Shown piece after piece: positions 57,340 through 64,000 of a DNA stretch of 64,000 bases. A program made the position numbers and the translations under genes. The stretch is taken from assembly GCA_022776215.1 (NCBI GenBank), contig JALFIR010000017.1, forward strand, positions 1 through 64,000, given 5' to 3'. Position 1 is the stretch's first letter, and every line of letters starts with the position of its first letter. The DNA comes from Colivicinus sp022776215 (GTDB lineage Bacteria; Bacillota_I; Bacilli_A; Erysipelotrichales; Erysipelotrichaceae). Under the pieces are notes generated by a model that saw only the letters and a program-made list of their open reading frames with translations, did not search any database and had not been told where the DNA came from.

Positions 57340-58485
57340 TTAAGTATCTTTTCTTAGAATATCTAGATAATCAAAGTAAGAATATATCTTGGTCTTGCCT
57401 GATTTAGCGCTTTGTCTAAGAATTCCTTTATCAGCCAACAATAATACAGCCTTGGCTACAGTATTGTATGACAAGCTTAGGGCATTGGTTGTCTTTTGTA
57501 TATCGATAATAGGATTCTTTTCTAAATAGTTAAATACTTTAAGAACATTGGTTTTTTGTCTTGGTGAAATATCATCAAGTATATTAATGTTATTATTATG
57601 AAGTTTTGTTAGTTTGTCTATCGTATCAATAGCGTCACTACTAGAATCAGCAAGTGCTTGTAAAAAGAATAGAACCCATTGTTCATAGTCACCAGTTTTT
57701 CTCACTTGGCTTATACGGTCATAGTATTCGATACGATTCATTTTTAGAAAATAAGAAATATATAATGCAGGACAGCTTATTACTTTCTTATCTATCAAGA
57801 ATAGTGTTATTAATAAGCGTCCAATTCTACCATTACCATCTAAAAATGGGTGAATGGTTTCAAATTGATAGTGTATTAAAGCAGCCTGTATTAAGGGGTC
57901 TAATGAGTCATCACTATTAATGTATTTTTCCAAGTCGGACATAGCTTCTTGCATGTCTAAGACATTGGGCGGTATGTAGCGAGCTGTTTTGATGTTACTA
58001 TTTTGACCACCAATCCAGTTTTGAGAATATCGGAATTCTCCAGGGCTTTTTTCTTGTCCTCTTACTCCTTCCTTGAGTATTCTGTGTGTTTCTTTAATTA
58101 ATCTATTGCATAAAGGAAGGGTATTAAGTCTATTTAAGGCGTATTCAGTAGCTTTGATATAGTTAACAACATCTGAAACGTTTTGATTAGTATTTTCTTC
58201 TATCAAAGGATTAAATATATCATCAAGGGTACATTGAGTTCCTTCTATTTGAGATGATAATAGAGCTTCTTTTCTTACGTACATAGAAACAAATAAATCG
58301 ATATTGGGCACAAAATTAGATAAAGCATCCAATAATGTTAAATTTTTACTAGCTTCTACTAGTTTAAAGACTATTTCATTATTTAATGTTAAAGGTGGTA
58401 CTGGAGGCAGTGGTGCCGGTTTAAAAGATTGATATGACATATCATCCGATAAATTATTTATGTATTTTCCTGCACGATTGTTCAT
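57340..58485 (-). CDS. Fic family protein with C-terminal winged helix (SoFic-like)
   Basis: A 381-residue protein with a Fic_N region, the inhibitory motif SSQIEG (residues 77-82), the full active loop HPFLDGNGRIGR (212-223) and a C-terminal winged-helix part (IDIQKTTNALSLSYNTVAKA). This is the layout of single-chain, self-inhibited Fic AMP-transferases such as SoFic. A strong ribosome site (AAGGAGAG) precedes the start. No partner antitoxin gene is adjacent, as expected for this class. The target is unknown. Confidence 0.9.
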   Translation of the reverse strand: MNNRAGKYINNLSDDMSYQSFKPAPLPPVPPLTLNNEIVFKLVEASKNLTLLDALSNFVPNIDLFVSMYVRKEALLSSQIEGTQCTLDDIFNPLIEENTNQNVSDVVNYIKATEYALNRLNTLPLCNRLIKETHRILKEGVRGQEKSPGEFRYSQNWIGGQNSNIKTARYIPPNVLDMQEAMSDLEKYINSDDSLDPLIQAALIHYQFETIHPFLDGNGRIGRLLITLFLIDKKVISCPALYISYFLKMNRIEYYDRISQVRKTGDYEQWVLFFLQALADSSSDAIDTIDKLTKLHNNNINILDDISPRQKTNVLKVFNYLEKNPIIDIQKTTNALSLSYNTVAKAVLLLADKGILRQSAKSGKTKIYSYFDYLDILRKDT

Positions 58486-58953
58486 TTACTCTCCTTAATT
58501 GAAATATCTTACTCTATTTTAACATTGTAATTTCAAGTTGAGCAGTGAAAATGAAATTGCTTGTTAATAGCAATTTCAAGGTAAAGCATAAAATTGAAAT
58601 TAGTCATGTGATTATAGTTAAACAATTTCATTTTTTGGTTAATTTAACATCCATTTCGTGTTTTTGTGGTAAATCATTTCTGTTTTTTGTGATAACAATC
58701 GTTAAATATATTTAAACTCGACAAGTAATTGACTAGATACTTTTTTGTCGAGTGACTAACAAATCATCGTCTAGTTTGCACAATAACGTTGAGGTAAGTA
58801 TATGTAATTCCAGTTAATATTAAAGAATTAATTAATCAAAACGTTGTTGAGTCTAATGGGTAGTGTATAAGTAAAACAGTACACTATCAATATATGTAAA
58901 GACATTGTCACTACTATGTTATATAATATAAGTGATAAAAAGGAGGATATAAG
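58486..58953. other. 468-bp AT-rich gap with several inverted repeats
   Basis: No gene was found between the two Fic loci. Inverted repeats are TGAAATTGC/GCAATTTCA (58552-58578, 9-nt loop), ACTCGACAA/TTGTCGAGT (58716-58753, 20-nt loop) and TAGTGTA/TACACTA (58861-58886). The last, plus TATAAT at 58922-58927, forms the control region of the antitoxin gene that follows. The other repeats are unexplained. Confidence 0.6.
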
Positions 58954-59304
58954 ATGCCTAATAGTTCAATGTTACAAGTAAGAACAAATCCAATTGATAA
59001 AGAAAAAGCCAGTGCTATTTTAGAATCACTTGGTACTAACTTATCAACTGTTGTTAATATGCTTATCAAACAAATAATAATTACTGAGAGTATTCCTTTT
59101 GAAATTAAGCTTAATAATTCTCCATATACAACTCAAGAAAGTATCGAGGAAACTAAAGCTACTATGGCTTTTGAAAGTATGCATCTATCTAATGTATGGG
59201 TTGATCAATTAAAAGAATATGCTTTGGGAAACATCTCAGGAGATGAACTACGTAAAAAAGTAATAGATACTATCTCTGATTCTGATATTAAGAAAGATTT
59301 ATAA
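58954..59304 (+). CDS. RelB/DinJ-type antitoxin with VbhA-like Fic-inhibitor tail
   Basis: A 116-residue protein in two parts. Residues 1-55 resemble a RelB/DinJ ribbon-helix-helix domain (MLQVRTNPIDKEKASAILES and IPFEIKL). Residues 64-105 resemble VbhA, the small antitoxin of class I Fic toxins: an inhibitory-type TMAFES (70-75; S/TxxxE with Ser last), then VDQLKEYALGNISGDEL. It would bind its promoter with the first part and block the Fic active site with the second. AAGGAGG precedes the start, and the Fic gene begins 1 bp after it. Confidence 0.78.
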   Translation: MPNSSMLQVRTNPIDKEKASAILESLGTNLSTVVNMLIKQIIITESIPFEIKLNNSPYTTQESIEETKATMAFESMHLSNVWVDQLKEYALGNISGDELRKKVIDTISDSDIKKDL

Positions 59305-59305
59305 T

Positions 59306-59884
59306 ATGGCTGATTCGATTTATTGTTACAAAAATACAAGCATTCTCAAAAACAAATTCAATATTATTAATCCAGAAAAATTAAATCAGGTAGAAAGGGA
59401 ATTGACTTCAATTAGAGTCTATGATCTTATCCGTAAGCCTATAAAAGGCAATTTTGATTTTAAACATCTTTGTGCAATTCATTTCTATATTTTCCAAGAT
59501 ATATATGAATGGGCTGGGGTTCCTAGAAAAACAAATATCGCAAAAGCTAATATGTTTTGTAATGTGATGTTTTTATACGAACAAGCTGAAGAGGTCTTTG
59601 GTGCAATTAAAGATGATAATTATTTAAGAGGACTTCCTTATGATGAATTTGTAAAAAGATTAGTGTTCCACTTTTCCAACATAAATGCTTTGCATCCTTT
59701 TAGAGAAGGCAACGGAAGAAGTCAACGTGAATTCATTAGAGAATTAGCTCTTTATAATGATTATGTAATTAATTTCTCTTTGGCTAGCGAAGAAGAAATG
59801 CTTAATGCTAGTATAGATTCATTTTTGTGTAAATACGAAAAAATGGAAGTTTTATTCAAAAAGTGTTTAAGGCCTATTAAATAG
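59306..59884 (+). CDS. Fic/DOC family toxin, class I (VbhT-like)
   Basis: A 192-residue single-domain Fic protein. The active loop HPFREGNGRSQR (residues 130-141) is complete, with the catalytic His. FDFKHLCAIHFYIFQDIYEWAG-like sequence near 50-71 is typical of the VbhT/FicT branch, which lacks an internal inhibitory helix and depends on a separate antitoxin. That antitoxin is the gene directly before it. The likely action is AMP transfer to a cell protein; in relatives the target is DNA gyrase and topoisomerase IV. Confidence 0.9.
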   Translation: MADSIYCYKNTSILKNKFNIINPEKLNQVERELTSIRVYDLIRKPIKGNFDFKHLCAIHFYIFQDIYEWAGVPRKTNIAKANMFCNVMFLYEQAEEVFGAIKDDNYLRGLPYDEFVKRLVFHFSNINALHPFREGNGRSQREFIRELALYNDYVINFSLASEEEMLNASIDSFLCKYEKMEVLFKKCLRPIK

Positions 59885-60000
59885 TCAATTATTTTGTTCC
59901 AATAGTTAATGACTGTAGCTGAAAGAATAAAGCCTTTAATTTGTGCAAATATTAGCTTGTTTGTTATAATTAAATGGCGAATATATTCGGAGGTTTTATT

Positions 60001-61548
60001 ATGGCTAGACTTACACGTACACAGAAATTTGCAGCTTTAAGAGAGGAGTTGGCAAATAGCTGTGAACAAACAACTGTTAATAATGACTTAAATAAATATC
60101 AAGATAAATTAAATTCTTTACAAAGTGCTTCCGAGAATGTAGAGAAGAAGGAAGAGTATGATATTAAGGTTGAACCACTTCCTACGTTTAATGAAGTGAA
60201 GGAAGAAGTTAAGGAAGAAGAAAAGAAGGTGGAGAATGATTTCTTTGCGGACTTTAACTTGGATAGTATTAATGAGGCTATTGATAAAATTGTTAAGCAG
60301 AATGTAGAGATTATTGATAATAGCGATAATAATGATAATAAGGTAGAGGAAAAAGAGCCTGTAGTTGAAGAAGTAAAACCTGTTGAAGTAGAAAATACTA
60401 ATAGTTTGATTGATCAAACATTAGATGAGTTAACTGAAGTTATTGGAGAGATTGAGGAAAAGGTTGAGCCTGAGGTTGAGGTTGAACTTGTTACTGAGGA
60501 AGAACCAATTGTCGTTCCTGAAAGAATTGAAGAACCTTATAACTATATTGAACAAGATTATGCAGATATTGCAGAACTATTAAAGAAAGAGGTTCTTGAA
60601 CTTAATGGTCCTGTAGAACCAGTAAAGGAAGAAGAGGAAGTAATTATTGAACCTGAGCTTAAAGAGCTTACTAATCTTGATACATTGATTGATGGACTTG
60701 TTGTTGAAGAAGAAATCGCATTACCTAATTTGGATATTCCTGAGGTAAATGAAATTGTTGAGGAAGAACCAAGTGTTGAGTCTGAGATTGTATTACCTGA
60801 TTTAGATATTCCTGAGGTTGATGAATTGATTGAGAAACCAAGTGTTGAAGAGGTTCCTGAATTAGTTAAACAACCAATAGCAAGTGAAAATGTCGCACTT
60901 CCTGAGGTTGATGCTCCAAAGATTGATGAACCAGTTGTTGAAGAACCAAGTGTTGATCCTAGTGATGTAGATGTTAATAGCTTGTTGGATAAGACTTTGG
61001 AAGAGGTTGCTGATTATAATACACAGGCTGGTCGTTTGACTGTTGATGAGAATCTTAATAGTTTAATTGAAGATGTTAGACACGGCGGCTTTAATGATGA
61101 TGAAGAGGATGACGATTTCTCTAATACTGTAACTTTAGAGATTGATAAGGTTTTAAGTGAGATTAATTTGGAGCCTGTTACTGGTCCTACAGTTAGTTTG
61201 GATGAGGTTTTAGATAATACTGTTGAAGTTGATCCGATTGATGCAAAGCGTGAAAAGGCTGCTGAGAAGTTGGCCGATACATTAACGCATCCAGTTTTGA
61301 CTAAGACTTTAGAGGAGAGTCCTGTTGAGATTAAGACACTTGATGAGACTTTTACTAAGGATTTAAGCACTACTGCTACATTGTCTTTTAAGAAGAATGA
61401 GATTGCTGAAGATGATGATGATTATTACTATGATGATGATAAGCCTAATAAGGTTTTGAATGTTGTGTTGATTGTTCTTCTAGTAATTTTCTTGATTATT
61501 GTTGGTGTTATTGTTTATTTCTTGTTGTTGGCAAAGGGTATTCTATAG
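60001..61548 (+). CDS. Acidic, low-complexity tail-anchored membrane protein
   Basis: A 515-residue protein with a conserved-looking basic N-terminus (MARLTRTQKFAALREELAN), a long Glu/Val/Pro-rich region, and a single hydrophobic helix at the extreme C-terminus (about residues 485-511). The middle has loose repeats of the type LPDLDIPEVDE and EEPSVE, and an Asp run before the helix. It would be cytoplasmic and held to the membrane by its tail. No family is recognised. The start at 60001 follows CGGAGG; an ATG at 59974 sits 3 nt after a TATAAT and is unlikely. It precedes cmk and der. Confidence 0.72.
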   Translation: MARLTRTQKFAALREELANSCEQTTVNNDLNKYQDKLNSLQSASENVEKKEEYDIKVEPLPTFNEVKEEVKEEEKKVENDFFADFNLDSINEAIDKIVKQNVEIIDNSDNNDNKVEEKEPVVEEVKPVEVENTNSLIDQTLDELTEVIGEIEEKVEPEVEVELVTEEEPIVVPERIEEPYNYIEQDYADIAELLKKEVLELNGPVEPVKEEEEVIIEPELKELTNLDTLIDGLVVEEEIALPNLDIPEVNEIVEEEPSVESEIVLPDLDIPEVDELIEKPSVEEVPELVKQPIASENVALPEVDAPKIDEPVVEEPSVDPSDVDVNSLLDKTLEEVADYNTQAGRLTVDENLNSLIEDVRHGGFNDDEEDDDFSNTVTLEIDKVLSEINLEPVTGPTVSLDEVLDNTVEVDPIDAKREKAAEKLADTLTHPVLTKTLEESPVEIKTLDETFTKDLSTTATLSFKKNEIAEDDDDYYYDDDKPNKVLNVVLIVLLVIFLIIVGVIVYFLLLAKGIL

Positions 61549-61551
61549 AGT

Positions 61552-62208
61552 ATGAAAATTAATATAGCGATTGATGGCCCAAGTGGTGCTGGTAAGAGTA
61601 CTATTGCGGACTTGGTGGCAGAGAAGCTTTCTTATGTTCATTTGGATACTGGGGCTATGTATCGTTCTGTAGCTTACGCAGTTTTGAAGAATGGTTTGTC
61701 TTTTGATGATGAAAAGAATGTTTCTTCTTTGGTTCAAAATGATTTTGATCTAAAGATGGATGGCAAGTCTGTTGTCTTAAATGGTGAAGATATTACTGAT
61801 AAGATAAGAACTAATGAGATTTCGATGGCTGCTAGTAATGTTTCTAAGTTAAGTGGCGTCAGAAGTGCTTTGGTAGCTGCTCAAAGAAGGATTGCGGCTA
61901 GTAAGGGTTATATCTTAGATGGAAGAGATATTTGTGATGTTGTGTTGCCTGATGCTGAGGTTAAGGTTTTTTTGACTGCTAGTGCTGAAGATAGAGCAAG
62001 AAGAAGGCTTGAGCAAAATAAAGAAAAGGGTATTATTGATGATTATGACAAGATCTTAGAAGAGATTAAGAAAAGGGATTACCAAGATAGTCATCGTGCT
62101 TTTTCTCCACTTAAGGCAAGTGATGATGCGACAATTATTGATTCTTCTGATAAGAGTGTTGATGAAGTTGTGAATATGATTTTAGATCTTGTCTATAAGA
62201 AGATCTAG
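61552..62208 (+). CDS. cmk: Cytidylate kinase
   Basis: A 218-residue kinase phosphorylating CMP and dCMP. The P-loop DGPSGAGKSTIADLVAEKL begins near residue 8, then YVHLDTGAMYRSVA, the conserved DGRDICDVVLPDAEVK near 124 and the lid RRRLEQNKEKG near 160. It lies 3 bp after the acidic membrane protein gene and 15 bp before der, the usual cmk-der neighbourhood of Firmicutes. Confidence 0.95.
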   Translation: MKINIAIDGPSGAGKSTIADLVAEKLSYVHLDTGAMYRSVAYAVLKNGLSFDDEKNVSSLVQNDFDLKMDGKSVVLNGEDITDKIRTNEISMAASNVSKLSGVRSALVAAQRRIAASKGYILDGRDICDVVLPDAEVKVFLTASAEDRARRRLEQNKEKGIIDDYDKILEEIKKRDYQDSHRAFSPLKASDDATIIDSSDKSVDEVVNMILDLVYKKI

Positions 62209-62223
62209 GAAAGGGGCAAGTTT

Positions 62224-63534
62224 ATGATAGATGGTACTATTGCGATTGTTGGTAGGCCTAATGTTGGTAAGTCAACCGTTTTTAATCGTATGCTTGAGAA
62301 GAGACTTTCTATCGTTGAGGATACTCCGGGTGTTACAAGAGATAGAATTTATGGCGATTGTCTATGGTTGAATAAGACTTTTAGATTAATTGATACAGGT
62401 GGCATTGAGTTACGTGATGTTCCTTTTCAAAAGGAGATTCAGGCTCAGGTTGATATTGCGATTGATGAGGCTGATGTTATTATCTTTTTGGTTAGTGGTA
62501 AAGAGGGTTTAACTAATGATGATACATTTATTGCTAAACAATTGCGTAAGAGTAAGAAACCAATTCTTTTGGGTGTTAATAAGATAGATGATTTTGATAA
62601 GATTGATAATATCTATGAATTCTATAATCTAGGATTAGGCGATCCTATTCCTGTGAGTGGTTCTCATGGTATTGGTATTGGAGATTTGTTGGATAAGGCA
62701 ACTACTTTGATGCCTGAGAAACAAAAGGATGATTATGATGGCATGATTAAGTTTGCCATTATTGGCAGACCCAATGTTGGTAAGTCTAGTTTAACTAATG
62801 CGTTTTTGAATTCAGAGAGAGTAATTGTTTCTGATATTGAAGGAACAACTAGAGATGCAATTGATACGGTCTTTAATGCGAATGATAAGTCTTATGTTGT
62901 TATTGATACGGCAGGTATTCGTAAAAGAGGTAAGATTTATGAGAATGTCGAGAAGTATTCTATTCTAAGGGCTAAGGCGGCTATTGATAGAGCTGATGTA
63001 GTGTTAGTGGTTATTGATGGTGGTGTTGGTATTATTGAACAGGATAAGCATGTTGCAGGTTTGGCTCATGAGGCTAATAAGGGTGTTATTCTTGTTTATA
63101 ACAAGTGGGATCTTGTTGATAAGGATGAGAAGACGATGGCTAATATTACCAAGGAAATTAGAGAGCAGTTTGCTTATTTGGATTATGCACCGATTGCGTT
63201 TGTTAGTGCTAAAGAAAATAAGCGTGTTAATACTTTACTTCCTTTGATTGATCAAGTATATCAAAATGTTAATTTAAGAATTAAGACTAATGTCTTGAAT
63301 GAGGTTATTATGGATGCGCAATTAGCTAATCCTGCTAAGCCTCATAATGGCCGTTTGTTTAAGATTTATTATGCTTCACAAGTGTCTGTGGCACCTTGTG
63401 TTATTGTATTGTTTGTCAATGATGTGGAACTTTTCCACTTCTCATATAAGCGTTATTTGGAGAATAAACTAAGAGAAGCTTTTGGTTTTGAGGGTGTTCC
63501 TATAACGATTGTTGCACGTAAAAAAGAGTCTTAA
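62224..63534 (+). CDS. der: GTPase Der (EngA), ribosome assembly
   Basis: A 436-residue protein with two GTPase domains in tandem and a C-terminal KH-like domain. It is required for 50S subunit assembly. P-loops are GRPNVGKSTVFNR near residue 9 and GRPNVGKSSLTNA near 181. The G3 motifs are DTGGIE and DTAGIRKRG, and the G4 motifs NKID and NKWD. AAAGGGGC precedes the start. The stop overlaps the next start (TAATG). Confidence 0.96.
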   Translation: MIDGTIAIVGRPNVGKSTVFNRMLEKRLSIVEDTPGVTRDRIYGDCLWLNKTFRLIDTGGIELRDVPFQKEIQAQVDIAIDEADVIIFLVSGKEGLTNDDTFIAKQLRKSKKPILLGVNKIDDFDKIDNIYEFYNLGLGDPIPVSGSHGIGIGDLLDKATTLMPEKQKDDYDGMIKFAIIGRPNVGKSSLTNAFLNSERVIVSDIEGTTRDAIDTVFNANDKSYVVIDTAGIRKRGKIYENVEKYSILRAKAAIDRADVVLVVIDGGVGIIEQDKHVAGLAHEANKGVILVYNKWDLVDKDEKTMANITKEIREQFAYLDYAPIAFVSAKENKRVNTLLPLIDQVYQNVNLRIKTNVLNEVIMDAQLANPAKPHNGRLFKIYYASQVSVAPCVIVLFVNDVELFHFSYKRYLENKLREAFGFEGVPITIVARKKES

Positions 63535-64000
63535 TGTTAGAATTATTTATTGTATTTTTCAAGATTGGTCTTTTTACTTTTGGTGGTGGTTTAGCTATGA
63601 TTTCAATAGTAGAGGATCAATGTGTAAATAAGTATAAGTGGCTTACTAGTAAGGAAATGGATGAACTTGTTATTGTGGCTGAGTCTACTCCAGGTCCTAT
63701 TGCGATTAATTGTGCTACTTATACTGGTTATAAGACTAAGGGCTTACTGGGGGCAATAGTAGCTACAACGGCTATTTCCTTGCCTTCTTTTTTAATTATT
63801 TATTTTATTTCTACTGTTTTGGATAATTTTTTAGAAATTAAACTAATCTCATATGCCTTTATGGGCATAAAAATAGCTGTGTCTTATTTGATTCTTGACG
63901 TTGGTATTAAGATGGCTCTTAAGTTGGATAAGTCTTATTTTAAGTATCTTGTGGTGTTAATTTCTTTTTTAACCTTATTTATTATTAATGTAAAGAGTTT
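63534..64000 (+). CDS. Chromate transporter family protein (partial, runs off the window)
   Basis: The first 155 codons of a CHR-family membrane protein. The N-terminus FKIGLFTFGGGLAMI, LTSKEMDELVIVAESTPGPIAINCATYTGY and GLLGAIVATTAISLPSFLI are the typical chromate-transporter half-domain. It is probably one of the paired short-chain subunits, with the partner to the right. It begins within the der stop codon, so it is coupled to der. The natural substrate may not be chromate. Confidence 0.85.
   Translation, partial: MLELFIVFFKIGLFTFGGGLAMISIVEDQCVNKYKWLTSKEMDELVIVAESTPGPIAINCATYTGYKTKGLLGAIVATTAISLPSFLIIYFISTVLDNFLEIKLISYAFMGIKIAVSYLILDVGIKMALKLDKSYFKYLVVLISFLTLFIINVKS

Noticed and set aside
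1..64000. Mycoplasma-type code (TGA as Trp), tRNA or rRNA genes
   Set aside because: TGA ends real genes such as nrdD-2 and trxB, and Trp positions use TGG. I saw no tRNA cloverleaf or rRNA sequence by eye, though a covariance scan was not possible.

Overview
The window is AT-rich chromosomal DNA with the standard code: TGA is a real stop (trxB and nrdD-2 overlap through it) and Trp is TGG. Gene order and content point to a low-GC, anaerobic, probably host-associated member of the Bacillota, most like Erysipelotrichia. The signs are rpmH-rnpA-yidC-jag, uvrA-hprK-lgt-upp, cmk-der, an S-box riboswitch, ECF transporters, HPr kinase and two class III (oxygen-sensitive) ribonucleotide reductases. 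The lineage is inferred from gene content only.

Layout. 0.2-4.7 kb: a DAACS carrier coupled to pyrK-pyrD-pyrF-pyrE behind a structured leader. 4.7-5.7 kb: a SAM-I riboswitch controlling an unusually short metK. 5.7-8.6 kb: a DUF4358 lipoprotein and an MBOAT/DHHW surface O-acylation pair. 8.6-14.9 kb: an ECF importer (S, fused A-A, T), a Sapep-type dipeptidase and two tandem DUF62 SAM hydrolases. 14.9-17.3 kb: a decayed accessory patch holding a broken rhuM, an IS3 orfA remnant, a membrane protein and related palindromes. 17.3-18.6 kb: a MATE exporter.

18.8-33 kb: nrdD-1/nrdG-1, a DUF4143 ATPase behind four exactly phased repeats, a U32 pair and two SpoU methyltransferases, acylphosphatase, then the operon marR::nrdG - nrdD::glutaredoxin - trxB - M18 aminopeptidase. 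33-41.4 kb: MalY-like enzyme, DJ-1, a PTS-like protein with a degenerate EIIB, rpmH-rnpA-yidC-jag, CDF, GH25 lysozyme and ung. 41.5-47.4 kb: uvrA-hprK-lgt::HAD and upp. 47.4-60 kb: an accessory or defence belt (AbiEi, HigBA, AlbA_2, three Fic proteins, a RelB/VbhA-like antitoxin) among housekeeping genes (M19 dipeptidase, gpmI, yigZ, hsp20, nucleotidyltransferase, sirtuin). 60-64 kb: an acidic tail-anchored protein, cmk, der and the start of a chromate-type transporter.

The strongest unusual signal is a MarR DNA-binding domain fused to an NrdG-type radical-SAM activase. A GTTGAA-N2-TTCAAC palindrome lies in its own promoter and again in the promoter of the other class III reductase 8.4 kb away. 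It was noticed nowhere else in the window. This suggests a direct link between the iron-sulfur activase and transcription of anaerobic dNTP synthesis. The second reductase carries its own glutaredoxin domain and is followed by trxB, so the operon looks like a complete electron chain.

A second window-wide signal is that many first genes have no Shine-Dalgarno sequence. Instead they show a -10 hexamer followed by exactly 6 nt and ATG, often close to TATAATAAATAYATG, which suggests widespread leaderless transcription. Other notable items are the compact MetK, an Lgt-HAD fusion, a two-domain antitoxin paired with Fic, and palindromes embedded in rhuM.
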